Positions 24,137-35,234 of a stretch of DNA of 64,000 nucleotides are shown here, in pieces; the first letter of the stretch is position 1; each line of letters begins with the position of its first letter. A program made the translations under genes and the position numbers. The stretch spans positions 42,487 through 106,486 of the forward strand of contig JAEPRB010000142.1 of assembly GCA_016758965.1 (NCBI GenBank). The letters are read 5' to 3'. Origin of the DNA: Circinella minor. Lineage: Eukaryota; Mucoromycota; Mucoromycetes; Mucorales; Lichtheimiaceae. The notes below the pieces were generated by a model. The model saw only the letters and a list, made by a program, of their open reading frames with translations, had not been told where the DNA came from and did not search any database.

Positions 24137-25366
24137 ATGAATAGTTTACGATTATCACAACGTATTTGTATACAACGTGGACAACTTTTAATACGGATGC
24201 GTAATACTCAATGTGCTCGTTTTGGTACAAGTCGACGTCATTGGTTTTTTCGACGATTCTTATCCCCTAAAGAAGAACAAAAACTGTATCTTGGTTTAAC
24301 GGCAGCATTTCGACAAAAATTGGATATTCAATCGAATGAAAGTACAAAATCATATTCCAATATAATTGAACAAGTCATTTTAACGTCCAATCCATCGTCT
24401 TCCACTCATTCCCACACCAACAAGAAATCAACAAAAATAATTCCTACGCCAAGTCAATTGGATCAATTAAAACAATCATTGGATTCAACGACAGATAAAG
24501 CAACACTTTTCAAACTGGAACAAGAATTAAATCAATATCAATTAAATAGTGTCGCTCTTTATAATCGGTTAATACGATCGTATATACGTGGTGGTTATTT
24601 AGATGAAGCTGAAAAAGTATTTAAAGACTTAAAACATTTGATGCCGACGACACGGACATTTACGTATCTTATTCAAGCCAATGTAAAATTAGGACGTATG
24701 GAGAAAGCAAAAGATTATGTAGAAAAAATGCAATATTTGGATTTACGATTACGAACAGCATTTGATTGTCAAGTTGTATTAAAATATTATGTACAAGCAG
24801 ATAAAACACATGCCGTAGATATATTATGGCAACATATTGTACAACATAATGATATTATTAAACCTGGATGGAGTTTATATACAATGTATATGGAATGGTT
24901 AATTCGACAAAAACAACAACACCAAGAAGAAGAAGGAACAACAACAACAACAACACAAAGTCAATTAGCTAATGTAGTACAAAATGCAGTTCAACTATTA
25001 GAGCATAAACCTACAATACAACAAGCACGTATTGTTGCTCAAGCAGCGGAAATTTTTAATACAAGTCATCCAGATACAGCCGATCGTGCATTATTATTAG
25101 TTGCCCGGACTGCACCCAAATATATACACAAAAAAACCGTGGATCCTATTTTATGTACTTATTTAAAAAATGGAAAAACACTTAAAGCTGCTGCACTTTA
25201 TTATTTTTTACGTAAAGCACATGTACCGAATGAGTCCATTGGTCATAATGAAACTTTATCCAAATTGAAAAAAGCTTTAAAACAACAAGATATATCATCT
25301 TCTTCTTTAGAACATGAGCATTCTATTTTATCCACCACGGATTTATCCCCATCTTATTATCATTAA
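24137..25366 (+). CDS. Mitochondrial pentatricopeptide-repeat-like protein
   Basis: Intronless, 409 residues. The open frame extends further 5', but the first ATG preceded by an A-rich leader is at 24137 and gives an N-terminus rich in Arg and lacking acidic residues (LRLSQRICIQRGQLLIRMRN), typical of a mitochondrial import signal. Residues ~140-230 hold helical PPR-type repeats: VALYNRLIRSYIRGGYLDEA, FTYLIQANVKLGRMEKAKDY. More weakly repeated helices follow to ~370. There is a short Thr run (GTTTTTTQ) near 275 and a Ser-rich end. PPR proteins bind organellar RNA in translation, stability or processing; the specific target cannot be inferred. It is convergent with the alpha/beta hydrolase, with 86 bases between stops. 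Confidence 0.8.
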   Translation: MNSLRLSQRICIQRGQLLIRMRNTQCARFGTSRRHWFFRRFLSPKEEQKLYLGLTAAFRQKLDIQSNESTKSYSNIIEQVILTSNPSSSTHSHTNKKSTKIIPTPSQLDQLKQSLDSTTDKATLFKLEQELNQYQLNSVALYNRLIRSYIRGGYLDEAEKVFKDLKHLMPTTRTFTYLIQANVKLGRMEKAKDYVEKMQYLDLRLRTAFDCQVVLKYYVQADKTHAVDILWQHIVQHNDIIKPGWSLYTMYMEWLIRQKQQHQEEEGTTTTTTQSQLANVVQNAVQLLEHKPTIQQARIVAQAAEIFNTSHPDTADRALLLVARTAPKYIHKKTVDPILCTYLKNGKTLKAAALYYFLRKAHVPNESIGHNETLSKLKKALKQQDISSSSLEHEHSILSTTDLSPSYYH

Positions 25367-25452
25367 AAGATGATATACTATTTTATATATAATAAAAAAA
25401 ATAATAATATATATATATAAAGTATACAAAAAAAAAAAAAATATACATAAAA

Positions 25453-26829
25453 TTACAATTTAGATGATGATGTTGTTCCGGCAACCAAAGATGCAGCATA
25501 AGAAAAATGATCATCAATAATCGCATTATATCTATCAGGTTGTTCTTCAGGAATAGCATGACCACTTCCTTCAAATAATTCAAATCGAGGATCCAATATT
25601 TTTTTTAAATGATAAGAATATTGAGGACGCACCAAATTATCCCAAGTACCTGTAACGACCAAAACAGGTAATCCAGTTTTTTTCAATTTCAAAAGTCGTT
25701 CATCAGAAACAGAATGTCGTAAACAAGCAGCTGTTTGACCTATATTACCATGAATAGGTTGTAATTTGGATCGTGAGACATGATTCATAAAATTAGATGT
25801 CGCCATCTCACGATTGGTATCAAATTTAGCCGCTTTGGATGGATTTTGAGGTTTTTGAATTAACCATTGTTCTGGATAAACAAGTTCCATAGCAGCATTT
25901 AATTTATCTCTTGGATTATTATAAAAAAAAGTAATTTTGGAAAGAGCAGAGATGGCAGCCCACTATATAGGGTAAAAAAAAAAGATGACATAAGTTTTTT
26001 TTTGTTTCGGGTTCAAATTTATATATATATATAGGGGTATTTCTCTGCTTACAGTAGGTATATTTCGTTTTGCAGTAGTACTTGTTAATGTTAAAGAAGA
26101 AAATCGATTAGGTGCAGCATCTACCATTTCTAAAGAAATCATACCTCCCATAGAAACACCATTGACGTGTACATCTTGGGTCCAACCAAGATGATCCAAT
26201 AATATAAGAGCGTCCCGAGCCATTTGTGAAGTTCTATATAAATTGTTTATAAGCATGTGAGTTTTAGAAAAAAAACTTACCCCAACCATCTAAGGTCAAA
26301 TTAAATAAAAAAAAAAAAAAAAAGATGACTACTTACGAATAAAGACCTATTGGTGAATCTATACATAATCCAATCTTTTTAATAAAAAGCCATAAGAAAA
26401 ATCTTTAATAAGAGAATACATATATAATTACCAGAATGACCCATGCCACGATTATCAAAAATGACAACAGTATATTTGCCACTAGTAGCTAAATAATTCA
26501 CCTAAATCATTATTTATTATTTTAGTATATTATTATTGAATTCTGTTTTTTTTAAATAATAAATTATTTTACCTGTAATTCCCATCCAAAACAGGGTGTA
26601 CTAAGACCTAAATAATTATAATTAATTTTTTTTTTTTTTTTTTTTGCATAAAAAATGAAATAGAGAGTGAGAGAGTTCATTCTTTTTTTAATTCTTTACC
26701 CATGACAAGTAAAACTTTTTCAGGTCCATCACCATGTTTTTCATAATAAATATTTACTGGGTTTGTTTCACGACCATTTTTTCCAACATCAACATAACCT
26801 TTTTCAATTAAAGTTGAAATGGGTGCCAT
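25453..26829 (-). CDS. Peroxisomal alpha/beta hydrolase
   Basis: Serine hydrolase of the alpha/beta fold. Six exons (26700-26829, 26573-26607, 26432-26501, 26337-26358, 26053-26233, 25453-25962) join in frame to 315 residues. Visible: oxyanion-side segment VLLVMGLSTPCFGWELQ, the FDNRGMGHSDSP strand-loop, nucleophile elbow GVSMGG (Ser ~105), TGTWDNLVRP with the acid (Asp ~248), and GSGHAIPEEQPD with the catalytic His. It ends SSSKL, a canonical PTS1 peroxisomal signal. The exon 4/5 join (TC/A) gives YSTSQMARD, matching the family consensus; the 103 bases between them (26234-26336) are read as one intron. The substrate is unknown; epoxide hydrolase, esterase or lipase-like activity is possible. 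Confidence 0.9.
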
Positions 26830-27184
26830 TATATATATAGAGAGATAAAGAATGTCAAAAAAAAAAAAAAAGTAAGAAAAAAAAACCCCACAATTTTTTT
26901 TTTATAGACAGTTTTTTTTTTCGGTACCTGAATCCCAAAAAAGTTTCATTTTTGTTTTTGTCTCATGATTGTGTAATCTTTTCTTCCCCATCCAAAAAAA
27001 AAAAAAAAAAAATTGGTCTTAAAATAATAGCTTTTGTTGACACTCTTTTGCTACAATGTAATGTCTATATCGTAAAGAGTTTAATACTAATATACATTTT
27101 AAAAAGGGAGAAAGTAAAAAGGGGTTCTAGTTATGTGACAATATGTATATATCTTTATTTCAACATACACTAAATAAAATGCTA
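26830..27184. other. 5' flank of the alpha/beta hydrolase gene
   Basis: Poly-A/poly-T-rich; no gene seen. The border of the segmental duplication lies at its right end. Confidence 0.45.
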
Positions 27185-27344
27185 TTTCTTCATTGTTCAA
27201 GATGAAACAATTTTGTTTGAAATTATTTCTTTAATATATTTACCCTTTTTAAATATAATACAACAATTTTTTCTTTTAACTTTGTTTAGACTCAGCTAAT
27301 AAATACAGAATATACTAGAAGATATATTATTTATGATTAGATTA

Positions 27345-27981
27345 AGATGACAGTCCATATAATACAGCTAGTAGCTGCTTATTACGTACATCTTTGAGTT
27401 ATTCTTTTAGCGATAAAAGTCTGATAATATGAATGAAATAGAAACAATGAACCAGAGATTGGATAAATCAATAATAATAAATTCACAACAAAGTGTGTTT
27501 GTAAATTAAAAGTAGAGAGCATGGTTAGCAGTTGAATAAAATGTGTACGTACTTAGAAATTAATTACATATTTAACAGTAACAAAACAAGTACAAGAAGA
27601 AGCGAAGGAAGAAATAAATGATGAAGAAGAAAAATAGCTTTCGTGTGAAATTAGCAAGAGAACACTGTTATCAAAAATTGGTTGATGAACTTTAATTTGC
27701 TGCGCAAAAACGAATTAATTACTTAGAAACAAAGGAAAAGAGCTGATATCTTGACGTTTAAGCATTTTGTACTTCATTGATTTTACCAATCAAAAAAGTA
27801 ATATTATACAAAATAAAAACTATTATTATAAATCTGGTACATATTTAGGAAAACTCACCGGATACCGGTTTATCGAATCACCGGTGGTATTTTACTAAAA
27901 GTATATAAAAGATATTTGAGAGATCCTACCGGTTTAGCGAAATACCAGTTTAACGAGTACTGGTTTAACGAAAAATTACTG
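27345..27981 (+). mobile_element. Non-autonomous TA-flanked element of the GTTTAACGA family, 5'-truncated copy
   Basis: Ends CGAAAAATTACTG followed by TA, and contains the subterminal motifs TTTAGCGAAATACC and TTTAACGAGTACTGG. It aligns over several hundred bases with the full-length 770-bp copy at 35235-36004 (for example CTTTTAGCGATAAAA and ACAAAGTGTGT in the same order). The left terminal repeat was not found. Confidence 0.6.
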
Positions 27982-28384
27982 TATTAATCATTTTTTATGT
28001 TAACAAGTAGTATATCATTTCATTATAAAATAATCATAAAATCCATTCTTATTTTAATAGGTCCACTATTTAAAACGAAAATCTGTTTTTATTTTTTGAA
28101 AAAATTACAGAACATCTTTTTATTTTAATTTTAATAATACGTAACAATGTAAAAGAGAAATACAACATATGAAAATGATAATGGATTATATTATAAAAAA
28201 GACAACAAGTAAACAGAAAATAAAATAAAGTTACTACATAACAAAAATAATAATAATACGTAACAATAATCAAACAAAACAATTACAAAAAAAAAAAAAG
28301 ATATTAGACGAGAATCCATAAGTAATATCATTGAGAGAGGTCTCATAAATTTGACTATACTTGAATTTTTCTTTTTTTTTTCTT

Positions 28385-28654
28385 TTAGTCAAGGTCATCA
28401 ATAACATCATCAACACCATCACCGATGTCACCCCCGAGATCATTCCCGTCCCCGAGGCCTGGAAGCTTTGGAAAAATATCCCCAAGGTCTGGGAAACCTG
28501 GAAGGTCTAGATCAAGACCATCTCCAAGATCCCCATCAAAAAGACCATCTACTCTCTTGTTTAAATGAGTATTTGTAGTAGGAAAACCATGAACTACCAC
28601 CATAAAGAAAGCTAAAAATGTAATAATAATAGTAAAACCAAGGAATTGTTGCAT
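28385..28654 (-). CDS. Small secreted acidic peptide precursor, copy A
   Basis: 89 residues, single exon. Signal peptide 1-23 (FTIIITFLAFFMVVVHG), short propeptide FPTTNTHLNKR ending in a dibasic KR site typical of Kex2-type processing, then a 55-residue mature region of repeated Asp/Gly/Leu/Pro motifs (GDLGDG, LPGFPDLGD, LPGLGDG) with no cysteine and a strongly acidic tail. The paralog at 31510-31695 shares the signal peptide and propeptide almost exactly but has a shorter mature part, showing the coding frame is real. Function unknown; a secreted signal, effector or coat peptide is possible. Confidence 0.75.
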   Translation of the reverse strand: MQQFLGFTIIITFLAFFMVVVHGFPTTNTHLNKRVDGLFDGDLGDGLDLDLPGFPDLGDIFPKLPGLGDGNDLGGDIGDGVDDVIDDLD

Positions 28655-28753
28655 AATTAAGAAAAAAAAAGGTTATTTGTTATTACGTATCGAAAAAGAA
28701 AATTATGAATGAATGGATAGATTTAAAAGAAAGAAAAAGATTACTTGTCAACT

Positions 28754-28762
28754 CTTTTTATA
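28754..28762 (-). promoter_or_regulatory. TATA box of secreted peptide gene A
   Basis: TATAAAAAG on the minus strand 100 bases before the start codon; the same sequence is kept at 97 bases in paralog B, although the flanks have diverged. Confidence 0.55.
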
Positions 28763-29067
28763 TATTTATTCTTTTTTTTTATTTATTTATTTTTTAGATC
28801 ACTTGTTGGATAAATTAGATTATTCTCTTCCTCTTATTATTAAATGATTATAATCAACATGAAAAAAAATAATAATCCGAGTTGGTACGTACAAATAATA
28901 TATTAAGAAATACATAAAAGCAAGAGTAAATTATTATTATTATTATTCAAAAGTTACCTGTTTGTTTTATGGTATATGTATGTATATACGTATATGTATA
29001 AGGGAAAAATATAAAGTTGAACTTTTTTTTTTCTTTTATGTATATAGAGTCGTCTCTTTACTATTTA

Positions 29068-29191
29068 CAGTTGAACCCCGTTTTTTGCACAGGCGAAGGA
29101 TTTGGCTCGAAAGTGGTGCAAAAAAGTGGGGTCAAAAACATAGTGGGATTTTGACCAAAAAGAGAAGTGTGCAAAAAACGGGGTTCAACTG
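29068..29191. mobile_element. 124-bp MITE with perfect 24-bp terminal inverted repeats
   Basis: Left end CAGTTGAACCCCGTTTTTTG (29068 on) is mirrored by its exact reverse complement ending at 29191; the perfect repeat covers 24 bases per side. TA dinucleotides flank both ends (29066-29067, 29192-29193), the target duplication of Tc1/mariner/pogo-like elements. It is absent from the matching place in duplication copy B. No coding capacity. Confidence 0.85.
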
Positions 29192-29610
29192 TATATATTT
29201 CTAATGATAGCAAAGCGTATACATACATTTATATAATGCGTGAGTTGTTACTACGTACTTTTCATGTTTGCTTATTTTATTACGTACTATAGAAACAAAT
29301 TATTATTATCGTCAAGTTGTAGCTGTTACTAGTTATATAATTGCTAGAGTAACTAATAAAATATAACAAAATTGGTTTTTTATTTATTTATCCTTTGACT
29401 ATATATTATTCTCAAAAAATAAAAAAAACTGCAAGTAATAATGACAAAATGAAAATTATAAAGATATGCTAATATATTGAAGTCATGGAAAGAGGGAATA
29501 ATATTGAATATGAAAACGGAACTTTTTTTTTTTTTGTTACGTATCGTTGTTTTCTTTATCATTCCCTATTATTATGCGAAAAAGAGAAAGTTCCACTGCA
29601 TAATTACAGT

Positions 29611-30844
29611 ATGTATCACAATCTTTGTATGTACATATCAGTCAGTGTGGTCGGAAAAAGCTGTTTTTTAAGCAACACGAATGGAAGAGATCCATCCAGA
29701 CTATTGTCACAAAACGAAATGCCATGTCTACGTACATACACCTGTAGTTTAATTTTATTATTATTTCTTAAAATCTTATTGCCCTTTACCATACCCAACT
29801 ATTTCTATCTTCCATTACATCTCATGTTTTAATGCTATTGTATTTCACAAATCCCTTATCTTATTCATTGACCTATATATATATATATATATACCACACT
29901 TAAAAATACGTACGTACACACAACAGTTGCGGTTTTTTTTTATTCACAATACAGCTACATTCACATGTCCCTGATGGATCTAACGCGGGTAATATCAATA
30001 TTATTTTGACCGAAACCATGAAAATATGCGTCTCTTAAATTTGGGAGCAGCTTACAAGCTCATTCTTCATCAAGCATTGTCTTTGTATTGTAGCATAGTT
30101 TGACGCGTTACCTTCAGGCCATCATATCCCTCTTGTTCCTTATTAAGGCTATTATCATGGTCATAATCACAATCGTCAATTTAAAAAAGTCTTCAAGACA
30201 ACGATCAAAACGGTTGTTATGGGATTCGGAGAGTTTTTCTTGTGAATGTTGAGACTCACGGTTTCAATGTTGGCTGTTGCGGTTGCTGTTGTCGTTTACA
30301 TCACTCTCTTTCGCGACTAGTGCTTCGTTTTATAGAGCTTAGAACCGTTGACATTTCAAAGATTGCAGTTGTTTAAAAAAATATGGAAGTAAAAAAAAAA
30401 AAAAAAAAAAAAAAGAGACAGAAAGAGAGTTATACATGAGCAAAAAATATTTTTTTTCTAAACTTTCTACGTACGTAGTTCTAAAACCGTCCATTCCATT
30501 AGAGAGCGTATTATCTTTATAAATTAGGTGACATGACTGTGATTATCCCTCCCACATCCAAAAAAAAAAAAAAAAAATTATCGGACAAAAGTCTTATTGA
30601 CAAGACCAAAATAAATAAATAAGCAATGATGATTCTTTTATTATTTGAGATTTTATGAAAAAGATACTAATTAATACAAACAATGAACAAAGTTTTTAAT
30701 TACGTTTGAATCAAAATTCCATCTTAAAATAATAGTTGGTTAAACACTCACTTACGATTACTTTCTGATGTTTTATAAAGTCACTAAAATATCCACGTAT
30801 ATTGTAGAGTTTAATAATATACATTCTATCTATCTTTACAGAAC
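29611..30844. other. Spacer between duplication copies
   Basis: AT-rich, with a less AT-rich part at about 29,950-30,350 whose minus strand shows short coding-like stretches (for example LNKEQEGYDGLKVTRQTM near 30,130) broken by stops: an unrecognised gene remnant. TACGTACGTA words at about 29,910 and 30,469. Confidence 0.4.
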
Positions 30845-31509
30845 ATTTATTGTTCAAAAAAAGGTGGAAATAAATCTGTTTGAAATTATTTCCTTTTATA
30901 TTCACCCTTTTTAAATTTTTTTTTTTTTTTATTTTCACTATAATATATCCAAGTTATATTCTTAATAATTAACCATTAAAGATTAGACGTACAAAAATAG
31001 ATCTTTATTTTTGATGTATATCATTTCTAGCTTGTTCAAAAAAAAAGTCAATTATTATAGATTATTCTTTTTTTTTTTCCCATTATATTATATAAATCCT
31101 ACAAAGTACATTCTTATTTCAATAGGCTCGTTACAATCTCACCAACCTTATTCTTAAGATGTCATTATATTAATCACTTCTAAAAGAAAAACTTTATTTT
31201 TTTTTATTAAAAAACATTCTTTTTTATTTCTTTTGAATAATGTAAAAGGGAGAAAATGATGATAATGGATTATATTTTAAAAAGACAACAAATAAACAGA
31301 AAATAAAAATGTTACTACAAACAAAACAATTACAAAAAAAAAAAAATACGTAGGAAGAATCCATACTGTAGATAAATATAAAGAGTATATCTAATTTTAC
31401 TTTTCTCTCTCCTCTTCTTGATCGTACGTAATATTGGTGAGAAAGGTCTTGTAAATTTAAATAAACTTGGATTTTGTTTTTGTTTCTTTTTACCGTTTTT
31501 TTTTCTCTT

Positions 31510-31695
31510 TTAGTCAAAAAGATCAGTAATACCATCCACGGCGTCTCCAATGTCGTCTAGATCAAGAACATCTTCAAGATCCAAAATACCATCCAATCTC
31601 TTGTTTAAATGGGTATTTGTAATAGGAAAACCATGGACCACCAAGATAAAGGAAGCTAAAAATATAGCAATAGTAAGACTAAGGAATTGTTGCAT
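31510..31695 (-). CDS. Small secreted acidic peptide precursor, copy B
   Basis: 61 residues, single exon. Signal peptide (LTIAIFLASFILVVHG), propeptide FPITNTHLNKR with the same KR dibasic site as copy A, then a 28-residue acidic mature peptide rich in Asp, Leu and Ile (DLEDVLDLDDIGDAVD). Compared with copy A the mature part has lost the Gly/Pro repeats, while signal and propeptide are conserved. Function unknown. Confidence 0.72.
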   Translation of the reverse strand: MQQFLSLTIAIFLASFILVVHGFPITNTHLNKRLDGILDLEDVLDLDDIGDAVDGITDLFD

Positions 31696-31791
31696 AGTTA
31701 AAAAAAAAAAATGGTTTTTTATTGTTATACGTAGAAAAAGAAATTATGGATGAATGGATAGATTCAAAAGAAAATAAAAATTCTTATCACC

Positions 31792-31800
31792 CTTTTTATA
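31792..31800 (-). promoter_or_regulatory. TATA box of secreted peptide gene B
   Basis: TATAAAAAG, 97 bases upstream of the start codon, the same as in paralog A. Confidence 0.55.
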
Positions 31801-32965
31801 TATTTATTTATTTTTTTAGATCATTTGATAAATTCTTCCTTTTATTATTAAATGATTCTAATCTAAGTTTACGTAAAAAAAAAAAAAAGTTGTTAGTTGT
31901 TTTTATAAAAATAACAAGCCGAGTTGATACAAATATTGATAAGAAATAAAAAAAAAAAAAAGGCAAGAGTAATTATTATTATGCAGAAGTTGCATGATGT
32001 GTTTGTTTTATGGGGAAAATAGAAAGTTAAACTTCTTTTTTTCTTCTTCTTCTATAATGTGGTCGTCTCTTTACGTACAAAGCATCATCGATGTATAAAT
32101 ATTTATAGGTATAGAGCTTTTGGGTTAAGTCTTATTTCTTTCGGACATGTTACAAATATTTGTATGTACAGTCCTCCTCCTGGTTTTTTTTTTTATATAA
32201 AAAGTTACTAAGATGTCAAAAAACTATAGTTATGCAACAAAAAAAAAAGATTGGATGTATTTGTTTTATAGAAACTATCATTGTAAACTGTAAATTTGAA
32301 TAATGAAAGTATATGATAAAACCCCAACACAAAAAGAGGAAGAATGATAAATAGATATTTACGTATAAAAAATATATAATGAAAAATGTGTTGACTATAT
32401 GTCCTTTTTTTTTGGTTGTATGTTACGTAGACAACAAATTAGCAAAATTTAAATCATGTTTTTTATAATACACTTTTTGAATAATTCCTCTCTTATTATT
32501 TCTTCTTCTTCTGTTTATTATACGTACATACGTAGTTGTAATGATAGCAAAATAATACGTACTTATATACATCATATAGCATAACGCGTGGGTTGTTACT
32601 ACTTTGCATGTTTGCTTGTATTACTATATTATAGCAGCAAGTATATTTCTTTTGAATTATCAATTAGATGATAATTATAGTTGTCATAGTAACGAAAATA
32701 TGACAAAAGTGTTGTATTCCCAGTAAATTGATTTTTTTATGCTTTCACTATATTACTATTCCTAAAAACAAAAAAAAAACTCCAAATAAAAGTGAACAAA
32801 TTGATACTACTATAGGACATAAAGGTATACGTATTAATATATCAGAGCCACGAAATAGGAAAAATAGTGTGTATGGAAAGAGAACTTTTTTTTTTTTGTT
32901 ATTGTTATTGTTTTGTTTATTACATATATTTCCTATTATGCGAAGAAAAAGTGCCATTGCATAGT

Positions 32966-33617
32966 TTATGTTTATGAGAAAAAGAAAAGATTTACCACCT
33001 GCATAAATTTTTGTTTATAACTTGTTAAAAAAGCAATGCATCATTTTAGTAACTTTAGGTATCAGTGATATTGGATTGAAAAAAAATGTGTAGGTGTGTT
33101 TTTGAGAAATATATGTGGCTCGTAATATAATAATGATACTGATAATATTGGAAGAAGATGGATTAAATAATAATAATGTATTGTTGTTGATTAAAAAAAG
33201 ATGAAATTAGTTTCCTGATTTTTTTTTTTACTATTATTATGTATTTCTCATGTCTTACGTATTTATTTTTTAAATCATTGTTTACGGATTGCCAATGACA
33301 ACAGAGATAAACATTATACATAAATGAAATCAAAAAGAGACTTTTTTTTTTGTGATTGAATTTTAAAAAAAAAATGCATTAGTAAAAATTAGGAAAAAAC
33401 CAAACATACATGCACACTTTTTCCTTTTTTTTTTCTTTAACAGATACCGTTATTATTACTTGATAATAAAAAAAAAACGGTTATAATAATTTATCAAGTA
33501 GGGAATGTATGTAGTAATTCAAAAAAAGTAAAATGATTTTTTTTTGTGTAAATAACATATTGAAAGAAACCAAGAAGTTGATTTTATTTGAATGAATTGT
33601 ATATGTAATTACTTGTA
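32966..33617. other. AT-rich intergenic DNA
   Basis: Homopolymers and short imperfect palindromes (for example around 33,445-33,500). No gene. Confidence 0.5.
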
Positions 33618-34377
33618 CTGTCACCGCTCGATATAACGATAGGGTTTTGAGGTTCAAGACATATTAAGCGGGAAAATATCATAACGATATCCGATACGTA
33701 CGTAGGGTTTTAGAAAAAATATCGTTATATGGAGCAGACAAATAATATCTTTATCTCTTAAAAAAGAAAATAATACTAGTTTGTTGGGCATTTTTTTATG
33801 TTCTACTTACTTTAGTTTTTAAACAGTTTTGTCAAGTCCTAATAAATTTGAATATCAAATTTATCTTCAGGCACCGTCTTTTCCGAAAAAAAGAAAGCAA
33901 GTGATATCCTGCTTCTGCCTCTTTCTTATGAAAATCAGATTTGCTTTTTACCAACTATGCAAGTCCAACTTGTTTTTGTCATTTTGCATGGGTTTATAAA
34001 CAATAGACAGTTTCTGATGCTTATCATAATATGATGGTCGCATTTTTTTTCTTATATAGGGGACCAGCATTAATTATGTGTGACCATGTGGTTGCAATTC
34101 AATTAAAATTAATGAGACAAGGAATATTTAATAAAGAAAACTGTACAAAGAAAAAGAAATGTTTTATTTTTATAGTTTATTTACAGTATAAATGATATAA
34201 TGTGCTAGAGTTTTCTTCTTTTTGCAAAACATATTAGATACATGTGAGGTCAAATACATATGGATAGGATTTTACTCGATCATTGTAACTCAGATCAAGA
34301 ATTCGTTATAACGATTATTCGACATAACGATACCCTTTTGATCTTACAGGGGGTATCGTTATAGCGAGCAGTGACAG
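33618..34377. mobile_element. 760-bp non-autonomous TA-flanked element (CTGTCAC family)
   Basis: Left end CTGTCACCGCTCGATATAAC and right end ATAGCGAGCAGTGACAG are imperfect inverted repeats of about 25 bases containing ATAACGATA. TA flanks both sides (33616-33617, 34378-34379). An extra internal inverted ATAACGATA motif lies near each end. No ORF of note, so it must rely on a transposase elsewhere. Confidence 0.75.
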
Positions 34378-35234
34378 TATAACAACAACAACAAAAAATC
34401 AACATTCATATGTTTCTTTTTAAAGAAAGTGTAACCATTTTTAGACTCTTGTAAATAATACTGTAGCAATAGATATAATTAGTATCATATATATATTTAC
34501 TTTTATTGCCTCTTTTTTTTTAAGAAAAGAAGATAATTTACTGATAGCTGTAGTATGTAAAGAGCCGAACCCATTTATGTATACTATTGAATGCAGCTCA
34601 CATGATAAATATATATATATTTTTTACTGTTTTACAAAAAGTTATTTTGAGGGAAACACTTTGTTTCTCAGTGATTTATTTCAAAAGTGGGAGGAGGAGG
34701 GGGGATGTAGGAACTTTATCATATGGAGACTACTCTTTTTCAATGCAAGGCAATAGGTGAAGAGGCACATATTACGTGAAACACGAAAAGAAAAAAAAAA
34801 GAAAAGGAATAATATTAGTTCATCAAATATTATTATTGACATCAATATTATAATTCTACGTAGCAAGAAATTTTTTTCTCAGCGATTGTCAAAATATTAA
34901 CAATATGAGAGGATTTATATATCTTATAGAAATAAACATACACGCTTTTTATTGGGTACTTGATCCTAATAAATCTTTATGTGTCATGATGTTTGGTATT
35001 TGTTTTTAATATTAATTTTTTTTTATTACAGCATTTATATGTAAAATATCAAACTAATTTAGTAATGGTCTATAATAAATTTAATAAATATTCAACATTT
35101 TTTTCTTTATACGTAAGTAGGTATTGTAGAAGATGTTTTATTATTATTGGGGTATGTACGTGTAGAGTGTAAGTAATTGCTTATACTAAGAAGGTAAGGG
35201 ACGGGGAAAGACTAATCAATATAATAAATAGATA
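34378..35234. other. AT-rich intergenic DNA
   Basis: No gene or clear repeat recognised. Confidence 0.5.

Larger units (their letters stand above)
27185..29610. repeat. Segmental duplication, copy A
   Basis: Aligns collinearly with copy B at about 30845-32965. Matched landmarks: the TGTTTGAAATTATTTC stretch (27215 vs 30877), GATAATGGATTATATT (28178 vs 31260), the secreted peptide gene, CGAGTTG (28879 vs 31920), TGAGTTGTTACTA (29240 vs 32590) and TATTATGCGAA at the right end. Copy A carries two transposon insertions that copy B lacks. Confidence 0.75.
30845..32965. repeat. Segmental duplication, copy B
   Basis: Collinear partner of 27185-29610, about 2.1 kb, diverged, without the two mobile-element insertions of copy A. 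It carries the second secreted peptide gene. Confidence 0.75.

Noticed and set aside
26234..26336. Possible extra exon starting ATGGTTGGG in the alpha/beta hydrolase
   Set aside because: Using it would break the family-conserved YSTSQMA join; reading it as part of one intron keeps the frame.
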